Shown: positions 41,363 through 51,173, counted from the first letter of the stretch. The stretch is DNA of 64,000 bases from Flavobacterium sp. YJ01 (GCF_029320955.1 NZ_CP119757.1:62001-126000); one strand, 5' to 3'. Notes: generated by a model from the letters alone, not told the origin. Made by a program: numbers and translations.

Positions 41363-42361
41363 TTAATCATTTTGATTTCTCATTCCGAACAAATCTCCTT
41401 TTTGAAAAAGATCCCAGTCTTCCTTTAATGCTTTAGCATTTCTTTTTGTTACTTCAGGAGAATCTAAATCACTTAAATCAGGTTTTCCAGCATCTACCCA
41501 CGCAGTATACCAGAAACTTGCCGTTGCTGTTATTGCCTTTTTCATTTGGCTTTCTACCATTCCGTTTAATTGCTCATGCAGTTTTTTAGCATATTCATCA
41601 GAGAAAACAGCTGTATTGTATTTACTTTTCAATACTTTGCCTTCCGCATCCATTTTAAAAACTTGGTTTTCTGGCGTCGCGGTTCTCAGTTTTTTATCAA
41701 TATCTAATAAAGGTTGCGCCAAACTGTGTGTATCGTTTATCATATCCCAAATTGCTTTGTGAACATCTTCATAATGATGAGCATAAGGCACATTCAGTTT
41801 ATAATTTTTAGCAAATAATTCTGGAAGTCTGCTCTCCCAAAGAGAATGAATTCCTTTTTGATCGCTTAATTGCCCGTCGTGATTTGCAGAAGTATGCAGT
41901 GGCATGTGCGCATCACCAATATAATGGCCTAAATCTGCTGCCAAAAATAAGATCTCCGCTCTATTTTTGTCTTTAAAAGCTTTTGTCAATTTCACCATCA
42001 TATCTTCAATATACCAAGGTAAAATTCCGTTATCGCTCAAAAATTTAGCGTCATATTTTTTCTTTGCTTCTTCTAAATTTTTTGGGTAACTATCTGCCGA
42101 GCCAAAATTTTCCATATCAAAATAATGTCTTGGACCTTCATCTTTATAACTTAAAGCGTATTTACGGATATCTGGTACTGAAGCTTCCTGTGTGATAAAA
42201 TCAATGTGATTATAAAAGAAAGTCTGAAGAGGATGCGGTAATGCCATTACAGCTGCTTTATTAATTCTTTCATGTCCTACAATTCCCCAGGATAAAGTAA
42301 AAAAACCAACAATTAAAGCACACAACGCTATTAATTTTGGTCTCATTTGGATTTTTTTCAT
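41363..42361 (-). CDS. Exported S1/P1 nuclease-like / zinc-dependent phospholipase C family protein
   Basis: 332 residues with an N-terminal signal (LIALCALIVGFFTLSWG). The mature N-terminus starts with SWGIVGHERINKAA; the Trp and early His are zinc ligands in this fold. Further ligands appear in FLAADLGHYIGDAHMPLHT (H..D...H) and IHSLWESRLPELF. Members are trinuclear-zinc phosphodiesterases cutting nucleic acid or phospholipid; which applies here is not clear, as the flavobacterial branch is uncharacterised. A good TTTG-19-TAnnTTTG promoter precedes it. Confidence 0.85.
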   Translation of the reverse strand: MKKIQMRPKLIALCALIVGFFTLSWGIVGHERINKAAVMALPHPLQTFFYNHIDFITQEASVPDIRKYALSYKDEGPRHYFDMENFGSADSYPKNLEEAKKKYDAKFLSDNGILPWYIEDMMVKLTKAFKDKNRAEILFLAADLGHYIGDAHMPLHTSANHDGQLSDQKGIHSLWESRLPELFAKNYKLNVPYAHHYEDVHKAIWDMINDTHSLAQPLLDIDKKLRTATPENQVFKMDAEGKVLKSKYNTAVFSDEYAKKLHEQLNGMVESQMKKAITATASFWYTAWVDAGKPDLSDLDSPEVTKRNAKALKEDWDLFQKGDLFGMRNQND

Positions 42362-42383
42362 TTGTTTTTTTTATTAGAGGGAG

Positions 42384-42414
42384 CAAATTTAGCTTTAATT
42401 AGAGAATACGCAAA
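42384..42414 (-). promoter_or_regulatory. Promoter of the S1/P1-like gene (-33 and -7)
   Basis: Minus strand TTTG (42414-42411), 19 bases, TAAATTTG (42391-42384): a full match to the Bacteroidota consensus including spacing. Confidence 0.65.
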
Positions 42415-42506
42415 AAATACTGTTATTAAGATTATATTAATTTCACTTTTTGAGTTTTTTGATTCCTGAAAGTAGCATAAGTTCAAATTAACAATAATTT
42501 TCTTCA

Positions 42507-42514
42507 TACATTTG
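42507..42514 (+). promoter_or_regulatory. Candidate -7 promoter element of the 316-aa secreted protein gene
   Basis: TACATTTG, 24 bases before the ATG at 42538. Confidence 0.5.
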
Positions 42515-42537
42515 TTTTGATTAAATGACACCATTTT

Positions 42538-43488
42538 ATGCGCCAGATTATTTTAAACTTATTTCTGCTAATTTCTGCTCTATCTTTTGCACAAGAAAAT
42601 GATTTACAACTTAAAAACGTCAGCGACACTATATTAAACCCAAAAAGAATTCTCAAAGTTTCCGATCCATTAAATAGTGAAAAGACAATGCAAATGCTAT
42701 TTCCTGGCAACTTATACCATCTTGCCGATAAAAATACTTTTGTAAGCTGGAAATGCAAATCCTGCAGTCCATCACCTTTTCTAGATGTAAATGGTGTCGA
42801 AGGCGATCAATTATTTCCATATACAGAAGGTGTTGCTACGAGACTTCGTACTACGATTGATTATTCAGATTCTAAGGGAAATCAATTCAAAATATTAGCT
42901 TTCAACCATTCTGTTCATGATGAAGACGGACTTCAAACTGGACGTTTTTCTGGCGGATTACTAGGTTTGGCAAAATTTGCAAAAAATGGCAATTCTTGGG
43001 AAATGAGATCTTTTCAGCCTGCAGTTGCTGCTTTTGGTGCTTTTGCACAATGTCCGACTCCAAAATTAGTTGAAATCGGAGAAGATCAGTTTGCTTTTAC
43101 TTTAATTCATGCAAATGGTGGTGCTGGCGGCGCTTACGAAGGTTATCTTTACCTCATTGCTGGTTTTGGCGGAAAATATCAACCAATTTTAGAAGTCAAT
43201 AATTATCAGTTAACCAATTCTTCTTTTATCGCTTGGAGCGGATCTTATAAAGTTGTAAATGATAATTCTAAGAAACATTTTAGAGACATCATCATTACCA
43301 CAAAAGGAACTTATAACATAAAGGCAAGAGGCGAAGATGAATTTGACGTTGAATTTCCTGAAGAAATTGCAACTATGGCAAAAACCAAAAAGGCATTTAA
43401 TTTTGAGATTGAAAGACGTTTTGTGTTTAAAAGTAAATTTTATAAAATGATAGACAAACCAATTGTCAAATTCTCTAATGTGAAATAA
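42538..43488 (+). CDS. Secreted protein, unknown function
   Basis: 316 residues, signal peptide MRQIILNLFLLISALSFAQ. Mature protein is beta-rich, with WKCKSCSPSPFLDVNG (CxxC), a Gly-rich block ANGGAGGAYEGYLYLIAGFGGKY and an ordered C-terminal part ending KPIVKFSNVK. This looks like a flavobacterial envelope protein of unknown role; no enzyme motif. Its stop codon directly abuts the end of the convergent YeiH gene, with no terminator between. Confidence 0.8.
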   Translation: MRQIILNLFLLISALSFAQENDLQLKNVSDTILNPKRILKVSDPLNSEKTMQMLFPGNLYHLADKNTFVSWKCKSCSPSPFLDVNGVEGDQLFPYTEGVATRLRTTIDYSDSKGNQFKILAFNHSVHDEDGLQTGRFSGGLLGLAKFAKNGNSWEMRSFQPAVAAFGAFAQCPTPKLVEIGEDQFAFTLIHANGGAGGAYEGYLYLIAGFGGKYQPILEVNNYQLTNSSFIAWSGSYKVVNDNSKKHFRDIIITTKGTYNIKARGEDEFDVEFPEEIATMAKTKKAFNFEIERRFVFKSKFYKMIDKPIVKFSNVK

Positions 43489-44466
43489 TTACCCTAGATA
43501 AACAATTGATACCAAAGCTAAAACAGCAATAAATATCCAAAGCATAACTCCTTGCAAGAAAGGCTTCACTCCTACTTTTTTTAAAGTTGTAAAATTTAAA
43601 GTTGCTCCAATCAGAAAGAGCGTAATTGTTAATCCGATTTTAGCAATACCTACAAGATGCGCAGAAAAAATTGCCGTTGCGGGAAAATAAGTATTTAAGA
43701 GCATTGCCAGAATAAACAAACCAATGAAATATGGAATTTTTATTTTTGTTCCGACGATTCGGGATTGTTTCTTGAAGAGAAAAGCCGTCAGCAAAGAAAT
43801 CGGAATAATCCATAAGGCTCTTGCCACTTTTACTGTTGTTGCCACTTGCAAAGCTTCTGCACCGTATTTATTTGCCGCTCCAACAACCGAACTCGTGTCA
43901 TGAATGGCTATCGCGCACCACAAACCAAAATCTTTTTGAGATAAATCTAATTGATGTCCGATAAAAGGAAAAACAAACAAAGCGATAGAATTCAATATAA
44001 AAATCACTCCCAAAGCAATAGAAGTCTGATTTTCATTTGATTTTATAACCGGTGTAATTGCAGCAATTGCACTTCCACCGCAAATTGCAGTTCCGCAAGA
44101 AATTAAATGAGATGTTTTTTTATCGGTTTTCAACCATTTGCCTAATAGAAAACCGAAGACTAAAGTACTGAAAATTGAGAATATTGTTAGAACAAATCCT
44201 TCTTTTCCTGCTGATATTGCACTATTTGCATTCATACCAAACCCCAAACCGACAACAGAAAACTGCAATAAAAATGTGATGGCTTTGCTATTAAATTCAG
44301 CAAAAGGATTTCCGAAGACGTTCACAAGTACAACTCCCAATAATAATGCTATTGGAGGTGAAATTATTGAAAAAATGCTTAACAGAATTACAGCCAAAAA
44401 AAGCGCTTGCTGCAAAAAGTGATTAATTTCGAATAATTGTGATGCTGAGTGTTGTTTTGTTTTCAA
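43489..44466 (-). CDS. YeiH family (UPF0324) putative sulfate exporter
   Basis: 325 residues, about ten membrane helices. Family landmarks: FLLQFSVVGLGFGMN, LISCGTAICGGSAIAAITPVI and WCAIAIHDTSSVVGAANKYG. Members are implicated in export of sulfate or sulfonate breakdown products and are usually controlled by an adjacent LysR regulator, as here. The start is TTG at 44466: a stop lies just upstream in frame and no ATG occurs before the first helix. Confidence 0.9.
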   Translation of the reverse strand: MKTKQHSASQLFEINHFLQQALFLAVILLSIFSIISPPIALLLGVVLVNVFGNPFAEFNSKAITFLLQFSVVGLGFGMNANSAISAGKEGFVLTIFSIFSTLVFGFLLGKWLKTDKKTSHLISCGTAICGGSAIAAITPVIKSNENQTSIALGVIFILNSIALFVFPFIGHQLDLSQKDFGLWCAIAIHDTSSVVGAANKYGAEALQVATTVKVARALWIIPISLLTAFLFKKQSRIVGTKIKIPYFIGLFILAMLLNTYFPATAIFSAHLVGIAKIGLTITLFLIGATLNFTTLKKVGVKPFLQGVMLWIFIAVLALVSIVYLG

Positions 44467-44541
44467 AATAAAGGTAATTGATATTTACCCTGCAAAGTTC
44501 CATCGTTTATATTGAAAACGCCAATCGTAAATTACAATTGA

Positions 44542-45438
44542 CTATAACTTCAAGTTATAATGACTTGCTAAATTCTGAATAAAAAGCTCTGATAAAGAAT
44601 CTGATTTTCCTTGTAAAGTGATGATGTAAAAATATCTCTCGATTGATAAATCTTCTACATCTAAAACGATTAATTCTTTATTTTTCAATTCTTTACTTAC
44701 AGCATGAATTGACATAAACGCAAAACAATCAGAATTAAGCAAATATGATTTTATGCTTTCTGTACTTCCTAACTGCATTTCGATTTGTAAATCTGTAAAT
44801 TTCACTCCAGCTTTTTTTAATGCAAATTCTATAACTTCAAGTGTTCCAGAACCACGTTCTCGAGTGATGAATTTCATTGATTTTAAGTCGTTTATTGAAA
44901 TTTCATTTTGCTTTACGAATGGATTTTTACTATTGCAAACCAAAACCAATTCGTCTTTTAAAAAGGGAATATATTTTATCGACTGATTCTTAGATTGTCC
45001 TTCAACAATTCCGATTTCGATTTCTTTGTTGATTAAGGCATTTTCGATTTGTTCCGTATTTCCATTCAGCAAATTGACTTTTATGTCTTTTTGCTTTTGA
45101 TGAAAACTCGCCAAAACTGGAGATATAATGTATTGTGAAATAGTTGTACTCGCTCCTAATCTCAATAAACCTTGACGTTCTTTGTTAAACGAACTCATTT
45201 CAAAGTCTATTTCTCGGTAAATATCAAAAATACTTTTGGTATATTTTAGCAGAATCTTTCCTGCTGGAGTTAAAGCAATTTTAGAACCGTTTCGTTCAAA
45301 AAGTTTGGTTTTATAAGTTTCTTCAAGTTCTTGGATATGTTTGGAAACTGCTGGCTGGGTAATATACAATTCTGTTGCCGCTTTAGTAAAATTAAGGCGG
45401 AGCGCAACGGTGTAAAATACTTTTAGCCTGAAATCCAT
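44542..45438 (-). CDS. LysR-family transcriptional regulator
   Basis: 298 residues. N-terminal winged HTH (about 1-60: FTKAATELYITQPAVSKHIQELEETYKTKLF) and a two-lobe effector domain (LRLGASTTISQYIISPVL, then the hinge near 160 and a second lobe). Encoded 75 bases upstream of the YeiH exporter on the same strand, the usual partner arrangement; it probably controls that gene in response to a sulfur or nitrogen compound. Confidence 0.93.
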   Translation of the reverse strand: MDFRLKVFYTVALRLNFTKAATELYITQPAVSKHIQELEETYKTKLFERNGSKIALTPAGKILLKYTKSIFDIYREIDFEMSSFNKERQGLLRLGASTTISQYIISPVLASFHQKQKDIKVNLLNGNTEQIENALINKEIEIGIVEGQSKNQSIKYIPFLKDELVLVCNSKNPFVKQNEISINDLKSMKFITRERGSGTLEVIEFALKKAGVKFTDLQIEMQLGSTESIKSYLLNSDCFAFMSIHAVSKELKNKELIVLDVEDLSIERYFYIITLQGKSDSLSELFIQNLASHYNLKL

Positions 45439-45452
45439 TGGTTTTATTTTTA

Positions 45453-46301
45453 TTATTCTATTTCAGAATTATCATCTGATTTTTTTTGGCCTAAAGAACT
45501 TTTAACATTTAAGGATGTAACTACTTTTTTTCCAGTTTTAGATTCTAATTCTTTTAATGCTACCTTTGCTACATTTCCTCCTTGTTCCGCAACTAACATA
45601 TTATCCTCAAAACTTTCCGGATTTATTGCTTTTGAAATATCTGTAGTAGAAGCTTCTGCTAACATGTTTAAAATCAGCTCCGTATTACTCATGTTATCAC
45701 GAAGATTTTCTTTCTTTAGTCCTTTAAGTATTTTATACTCTTTAGTTGTATTTCCAGACCAAGCTTTAGAAATAATATCTGTTAAAGTAGCAAACTGAAT
45801 TCCTTCGCTAATACCTCTATTTTTCCATTCGTTAGTCAATTCTTTTCTAACTTCTATACTTTTTAATCGCTGATTAATCCAGCTTTCAGAATAACCTAAA
45901 TTTAGATATTGTTCTAATGCTCTATCTATTGAAAGTTCAGGATCTTGCATTTCATCTAAACGCTCTGATGCAATTTGAGCAAGCCATAATTTAAACGGCT
46001 CCGCATTTGCTGATGGAATAGATTGTATTAAACGAAAAAGCTGTTCAGTATCTGCAACATCTGTTATTCGCATTTTTCCATCAGCAGCCTTCATTTTCAA
46101 ACCGTGACAATTCGTCACAGTTTCATTTCCTTCTGCTTTTAATCGTTGTTTCAGCTTACGCCAATAGGCAGATGCATCAACACTCTCTGTTAATACAGCA
46201 ACAACATCAATAATTGAAAAATACCATTTTTCTTCTTCTTGATTCCAAACGGTTCTAACTTTTTTCTCCTCAAACAACTGTATTCCTTCCATATGTTTCA
46301 T
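45453..46301 (-). CDS. Bro-N domain protein (phage antirepressor-like)
   Basis: 282 residues. The N-terminal Bro-N domain (about 8-105) shows KVRTVWNQEEEKWYFSIIDVVAVLTES, the middle ADTEQLFRLIQSIPSANAEPFKLWLAQIASERLDE is typical of BRO proteins of phages and mobile elements. The C-terminal half is helical and ends with a Lys/Asp/Ser-rich tail (VKSSLGQKKSDDNSEIE). The second ATG (46292, MEGIQLF) may be the true start. No other phage genes are near; it sits 14 bases upstream of the LysR gene on the same strand. Probably a domesticated or stranded mobile-element gene. Confidence 0.85.
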   Translation of the reverse strand: MKHMEGIQLFEEKKVRTVWNQEEEKWYFSIIDVVAVLTESVDASAYWRKLKQRLKAEGNETVTNCHGLKMKAADGKMRITDVADTEQLFRLIQSIPSANAEPFKLWLAQIASERLDEMQDPELSIDRALEQYLNLGYSESWINQRLKSIEVRKELTNEWKNRGISEGIQFATLTDIISKAWSGNTTKEYKILKGLKKENLRDNMSNTELILNMLAEASTTDISKAINPESFEDNMLVAEQGGNVAKVALKELESKTGKKVVTSLNVKSSLGQKKSDDNSEIE

Positions 46302-46406
46302 ATTTAAGTTATATAAAACTCATTCTCGATTTATCTTCATTTCGTCTTTAAATGCGATTTCAAAAACGACACAATTTTTTTTCTTCTTTAAACCTTTGCA
46401 ACTTAA

Positions 46407-48434
46407 TTAAAGCAATCCATTATATTTTCTAACAAACCATTCTATAGTCAATAAAATGGCAATTAAAATTAATAACCAAACCCAGTCAATAATTGGCGTT
46501 TTGCTAGAAATATTCTTTTCAATTGATTTGTATTCTGAATTTTCTAAAAGTGTATTAATCAATTGATCTGCTTGATTTTCAAAGAAAGCTTTTCCTCCCG
46601 TCTGTTGTGCTAATTGCTGTAGTTTTACGACATCAGGATTTACAAATTGTTTTTCAATATCAAAATCTAGAATTTCAAAATGACTTGTGTATGAAGTATT
46701 TGAGTTTATTTCTTTTACTATAAAGTTATATTTTCCAGCTGGAAGTCCTTCTAAATTCGCTGAAAAAGAATTGCTTCCCTTTAGTAAATCGTAATTTTTG
46801 GTTTGTTTGGTCGCAGCATTTACAACACTAATTGTAAGTCTCGCTTTTTCATCAAACTCGTAATTTTTGTTAAAATATTGCGCGTTGATAATAATCTCTT
46901 CTCCAGAATTATAAAAACTTTCATGTGTGACCACTAAAGATTTTTTTGAATTTGAAGATGCTAAATATTGAATAATTTTGTCAATAAAAATATCATATTT
47001 TTCGAAGGATTGATTGTCAATGTGACTTTGCAAACGCCATTTCCAACTATTTTCTCCTAAAAGAAAAGCGGTTCTTTTTCCTTGATTTTCGGCGAAAGCC
47101 AATAATGGCGCATTTGTAGAAACGTTTCTAATTTTTGATGAAAGTAAAATTGATACGTTTCCATTAACATTTATATTACCGAATGGATTTTGCAATGGTG
47201 GAAAATTTTCAAAGCCAATATCGTCAATTGCAAAAAGATTAAAATCAGAATGAAATTCGTTTAAAAAATCTTCGCGTTGCCCGCTCATTTTAAAAACTAA
47301 ATTATTCTGCTGTTGATTTAAGAAATTAAAATCGGTATTGTTTCCTGTAATAATAAAGGTGTTTGTTCCCTTTAGTTTGCTGTTATCAAAAATAACTTTA
47401 AAAGCTGTTGTTGGCTGATACAAAACCAAAACAGATACGTCTTGTAAATCATTAATTTGATTCGGTTTAACTAATATTACTTTACGTTGTGCGTTAACTT
47501 CAATAGAACGTTTTAAAGCTGCGATATCTGGATGATTTATAGCCGAAACAATTGCAATTGTAGACTTTTGATCTATTATTTCGACTGCAAAATTCTTTAT
47601 ATTATTATAGCTGTTTTTTTCTTTTGCAGAAGATTGAATGCTTGCTTTATAAATTTGCAATCCAACTTTATCTGCTGGTAAAAGCAAGTTTAGAGAAGCT
47701 GTTTTTTTGGAAGCTGAAAAAGAAAGTTTTTCTTTTGCTACAATTGTATTTCCTTGTGAAATGGTAAATTCAGCGTTTGTAGTTTTATCTCCAGCGTATT
47801 GCAGAAAAACTTCAACTGGAAATTTATTTTTATGAAAAGCGTATTTATTTACGTTTAACTGATTGATTTTTAAATCGAGAAAAGTGGTTGTATCTCCCAC
47901 AACCAAAGGATAAACTTTATTGACAGGATCAAAACGATAGACATAATCGTTTCCTGTAGTTTGATTTCCATCGGTAATAATAACTGTTGGGAAAATCAGA
48001 TTTTTATTGATGCTTTTTAGATTTTTTGCCGCTTCATCTAAATTGGTTTGATTTCCTTTAAAATCAAATTTGTCAGAAGTTTTAAAATCGTTATCAAATT
48101 GATAGGATTGAATTTCGAATTTTTCTTTTAAAGCGGGATTCAAAACTAATTTTTGATATAATTCAACAGCTTTTTTATCTGATTTTAAAGCAACTATCGA
48201 ACTCGAATTATCGACAAAAATTGCCAAAGGCGTTTTTGTAATTTCTAACGAACTCTTAGAAATTATCGGATTGATCAGCAAAACCAATAATCCGAAGATG
48301 GCCAAAAAACGCAAAAAAGCCAAAAGTATAACCACATTGGATTTACTTTTGGCTTTGAAAAAATATTGAAAATACGACAAACCACCAGCAATTACTAAAG
48401 AAAGCAATAATAAAAGAATTGTGTTTGTAGTCAT
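46407..48434 (-). CDS. Membrane protein with von Willebrand A-like domain
   Basis: 675 residues. Two N-terminal membrane helices (about 5-22 and 32-54), a vWA-like region with a MIDAS-type sequence (AIFVDNSSSIVALKS, D-x-S-x-S) and TDGNQTTGNDYVY, then a long periplasmic beta-rich stretch, and one C-terminal membrane helix (TPIIDWVWLLILIAILLTIEW). The plan matches BatA/BatB-related Bacteroidota proteins of unknown function. Downstream of fabG with a palindromic spacer. Confidence 0.8.
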   Translation of the reverse strand: MTTNTILLLLLSLVIAGGLSYFQYFFKAKSKSNVVILLAFLRFLAIFGLLVLLINPIISKSSLEITKTPLAIFVDNSSSIVALKSDKKAVELYQKLVLNPALKEKFEIQSYQFDNDFKTSDKFDFKGNQTNLDEAAKNLKSINKNLIFPTVIITDGNQTTGNDYVYRFDPVNKVYPLVVGDTTTFLDLKINQLNVNKYAFHKNKFPVEVFLQYAGDKTTNAEFTISQGNTIVAKEKLSFSASKKTASLNLLLPADKVGLQIYKASIQSSAKEKNSYNNIKNFAVEIIDQKSTIAIVSAINHPDIAALKRSIEVNAQRKVILVKPNQINDLQDVSVLVLYQPTTAFKVIFDNSKLKGTNTFIITGNNTDFNFLNQQQNNLVFKMSGQREDFLNEFHSDFNLFAIDDIGFENFPPLQNPFGNINVNGNVSILLSSKIRNVSTNAPLLAFAENQGKRTAFLLGENSWKWRLQSHIDNQSFEKYDIFIDKIIQYLASSNSKKSLVVTHESFYNSGEEIIINAQYFNKNYEFDEKARLTISVVNAATKQTKNYDLLKGSNSFSANLEGLPAGKYNFIVKEINSNTSYTSHFEILDFDIEKQFVNPDVVKLQQLAQQTGGKAFFENQADQLINTLLENSEYKSIEKNISSKTPIIDWVWLLILIAILLTIEWFVRKYNGLL

Positions 48435-48512
48435 ATTTGTTTTAGTTATTGGTTGTTAGTTTATGGTTTATGGCTGTTAACTATAAACTAAAAACCATCA
48501 ACAATCAACTTA
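48435..48512. repeat. Palindromic low-complexity spacer fabG to vWA gene
   Basis: GTTGTTAGTTTATGGTTTATGG pairs imperfectly with CTATAAACTAAAAACCATCAACAATC; same style as the his spacers. Confidence 0.65.
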
Positions 48513-49259
48513 TTAAGTAAGCATTCCTCCGCAAACATTAAGAACTTGACCTGTAATGTAAGCACTCATATCTGAAGCTAAGAAAAGACAAGCATTTGCT
48601 ACATCTTCTGTAGTTCCTCCGCGTTTCAACGGAATACCTTCTCTCCATCCTTTAACTACATCTTCGCTTAATTTTGCAGTCATTTCAGTTTCGATAAAAC
48701 CTGGAGCGATTGCATTGCAACGAATGTTACGAGAACCTAGTTCAAGAGCAACAGATTTTGTAAATCCGATTGCACCTGCTTTAGAAGCTGCGTAGTTTGT
48801 TTGTCCAGCGTTTCCAGAAACTCCAACTACTGAGCTAATATTAATGATTGAACCTGCTCTTTGTTTCAAGAAAGTTTTTTGAATCGCTTTTGTCATATTA
48901 AAAACCGATTTCAAATTCACATCAATTACTTGGTCAAAATCTGCTTCAGACATACGCATTAACAAATTATCTTTTGTAATTCCGGCGTTGTTGATCAAAA
49001 TATCTACAGTTCCAAAATCAGCTAAAACAGCATCAACAAAAGTTTGAGCTTCGTTAAAATCTGCTGCGTTTGATTGGTATCCTTTCGCTTTTACTCCTAA
49101 ACTATTCAATTCTGCTTCTAAAGCTTCTGCAGATGCAGCAGATGAGCTATATGTAAAAGCAACGTTTGCGCCATGTTTAGCAAAAACTTCAGCAATTCCT
49201 TTTCCAATTCCACGGCTTGCACCAGTAATAATTGCAACTTTTCCTTCTAGTAATTTCAT
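48513..49259 (-). CDS. fabG: 3-oxoacyl-[acyl-carrier-protein] reductase
   Basis: 248 residues. Short-chain dehydrogenase: GASRGIGKGIAEVFAKHG for NADPH, NNAGITKDNLLMRM, catalytic Ser in ISSVVGVSGNAGQTNYAASKAG (Tyr and Lys of YxxxK). The NLLMRM and FIETEMT sequences are typical of true FabG. Fatty-acid elongation in the cytoplasm. A -7 element lies 31 bases upstream. Confidence 0.95.
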   Translation of the reverse strand: MKLLEGKVAIITGASRGIGKGIAEVFAKHGANVAFTYSSSAASAEALEAELNSLGVKAKGYQSNAADFNEAQTFVDAVLADFGTVDILINNAGITKDNLLMRMSEADFDQVIDVNLKSVFNMTKAIQKTFLKQRAGSIINISSVVGVSGNAGQTNYAASKAGAIGFTKSVALELGSRNIRCNAIAPGFIETEMTAKLSEDVVKGWREGIPLKRGGTTEDVANACLFLASDMSAYITGQVLNVCGGMLT

Positions 49260-49290
49260 ATTAAGGTATTCGTTTTTATTTTTTGAAATA

Positions 49291-49298
49291 CAAATATA
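49291..49298 (-). promoter_or_regulatory. Candidate -7 promoter element of fabG
   Basis: Minus-strand TATATTTG, 31 bases upstream of the ATG. Confidence 0.5.
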
Positions 49299-49352
49299 GC
49301 GTATTTGGGCGTTTAATAAAATTTGTGATACAAAAATTGGTTTAGAATTAAA

Positions 49353-49383
49353 TAAAAAAAACAGCTCAATAAATGAGCTGTTT
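49353..49383 (-). terminator. Terminator after the 91-aa membrane protein gene
   Basis: AAACAGCTCA pairs with TGAGCTGTTT around a 5-base loop; on the minus strand a run of eight T follows. Confidence 0.85.
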
Positions 49384-49416
49384 CCACCTGAATAAAAAAA
49401 TAAAAACTAAAAATTA

Positions 49417-49692
49417 TTAAATGTGATTCTGTTTTGTTATGGCAAACATAATAACTAGAATTACTGCAAAAATCATCATTCTATTAATCGAGTGATGAAA
49501 CTCTTTTGTTCCATTTACCTTATCATTTTTTCTTTGTTTTATCATATTCAATATCATAATTGGAAAAGCTATGATAATAGATAGATACAAATAATATCTG
49601 AGGTATTCATAATATTGCTGATTAACAATAAGAAGACCTATTCCCCAGAAAAAAATTGCAATTGTTGCAGGAGTTAATTTTTTTTTAATCAT
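49417..49692 (-). CDS. Small membrane protein, unknown function
   Basis: 91 residues with three hydrophobic segments (about 10-24, 31-50 and 71-86) linked by a basic loop (KQRKNDKVNGTKEFHHS). No family recognised. It stands alone between two terminators, after the Sus locus and before fabG. Confidence 0.7.
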   Translation of the reverse strand: MIKKKLTPATIAIFFWGIGLLIVNQQYYEYLRYYLYLSIIIAFPIMILNMIKQRKNDKVNGTKEFHHSINRMMIFAVILVIMFAITKQNHI

Positions 49693-49729
49693 AATTTATC
49701 AATAAGGGGCTAACCAAGTTTAAAATTTT

Positions 49730-49759
49730 AAAAGCAACTCAAAAAAATGAGTTGCTTTT
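49730..49759. terminator. Terminator, end of the SusCD operon
   Basis: AAAGCAACTCA (49731-49741) pairs with TGAGTTGCTTT (49748-49758); lies 23 bases past the DUF4302 stop. Confidence 0.8.
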
Positions 49760-49781
49760 TATGAATAAAAATTATTCTATA

Positions 49782-51143
49782 TTATTGGAATGCGTAAGTT
49801 GTAATTCTAAAACTGCTTGATGCAGCTGTAAAAGTGTAAATTGTATTACTAAACTGTATTCTAAAGCTTTCTCTAGTTACATATAAACCTTTAGGATCCA
49901 TTAATTTATCATCAAGATTTTTCACTAAAGGATCTGCTGCAATTACAGTAGTTCCATTATGCCATAGTGAATGCTTTAAGATGATTGTTTTATTAACTGC
50001 ATCTTCTGTAATAGTTGCTCTATGATAAACAGTTGCTTTTCCACCTGTAAAGCTGTACATAATGTCTACAGTACGATTGTTGAAGAAAGTAAATTGTACT
50101 CTGTTTACTTTTGCAGCCGATGCATTATTAATCTCATTAAGCAAGAACAGACACAATTGTGAGTTAGTTGGTGCAGCAGATAAATTCGCCGCAATATAAC
50201 CGTAAGCTGTTGATGGAGCTCCTGCTGCTGGTAACGTTACTTTATAATCTTCTGTAAGTCTTGGCGGTGCATTTGTATATTTAATAGTTGCTTTTACACC
50301 ATCTTTTCCAGTTGCCACAAAAGAATTTGTCGGAGTATCATAAACAAAATCTGTAAGTTTTTGACCTTTTACATCCAATGGAAGTTTTGAATAAACGCCT
50401 AAAGGATTAAATGAAAGCGCAAGATCATAACTTGTATTAACTGCAGGATCTAAAGAATATCCTGTACCAAAACGTGCGCTAGTATTATAACTAAAATCAT
50501 AGTTTTTGGTTGCTGTACCATCATTTATTTCTAACAATCTAAATAATGGACTATTCATATCTCCAGTAATGTTTTTGATAATCGGAACATTTTTAGGCAA
50601 ATCAGTCCAGTCTTTTGGTGTTGCTTTTATAAAACGAAGCATGTGGCCATTTCTATTTGTTTTAAAAATGATATTGCCATCTTTTTGTCCGTAGTAATAG
50701 AACTGGAAATCTCCTAAATATCCTTTTGCCAAAAGTGCAGCTGTTGGATAATTATTTGCATCAGAAAGAAGATGTATTCTATTTTGTGTCGAAAAAACTA
50801 AACTTACTGTGCTTCCAACTTGAATATTGTATTGACTTTGATATGTTTTCGTGTCAATTTCGCCATCTCTACCTGTAAAGTCTGATGCCATATCTACTTT
50901 TCCTCCTGGTAAGAATTTAAATAAATGTGTCCATCCTCCTAATTGTGTACTATCAGTATAATAAACTGCTTTCCAACCATCTGCTGATGAAAGTAATAAA
51001 TCGTTTAATTCTTTCTGACGCCCGCTTAATCTGTCTGTTGCATTTTCATCAAATTTTGCATCTACTTCCGGACTTGAACATGATCCCAAAAGCAAGGCTA
51101 CGAAAGAAATCAATAAGCACTTATATATATATTTTGCTTTCAT
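49782..51143 (-). CDS. DUF4302 domain lipoprotein of the SusCD locus
   Basis: 453 residues with a lipoprotein signal (LISFVALLLGSCSS; lipid on the Cys). The region ENATDRLSGRQKELNDLLLSSADGWKAVYYT and FKFLPGGKVDMASDF is characteristic of DUF4302 proteins that accompany RagAB/SusCD pairs. Probably exposed at the cell surface as an accessory binding protein. Last gene of the operon, 31 bases after the metallohydrolase gene. Confidence 0.88.
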   Translation of the reverse strand: MKAKYIYKCLLISFVALLLGSCSSPEVDAKFDENATDRLSGRQKELNDLLLSSADGWKAVYYTDSTQLGGWTHLFKFLPGGKVDMASDFTGRDGEIDTKTYQSQYNIQVGSTVSLVFSTQNRIHLLSDANNYPTAALLAKGYLGDFQFYYYGQKDGNIIFKTNRNGHMLRFIKATPKDWTDLPKNVPIIKNITGDMNSPLFRLLEINDGTATKNYDFSYNTSARFGTGYSLDPAVNTSYDLALSFNPLGVYSKLPLDVKGQKLTDFVYDTPTNSFVATGKDGVKATIKYTNAPPRLTEDYKVTLPAAGAPSTAYGYIAANLSAAPTNSQLCLFLLNEINNASAAKVNRVQFTFFNNRTVDIMYSFTGGKATVYHRATITEDAVNKTIILKHSLWHNGTTVIAADPLVKNLDDKLMDPKGLYVTRESFRIQFSNTIYTFTAASSSFRITTYAFQ

Positions 51144-51173
51144 AATAGTATTTTTTATAATAATTTTTCGTCC

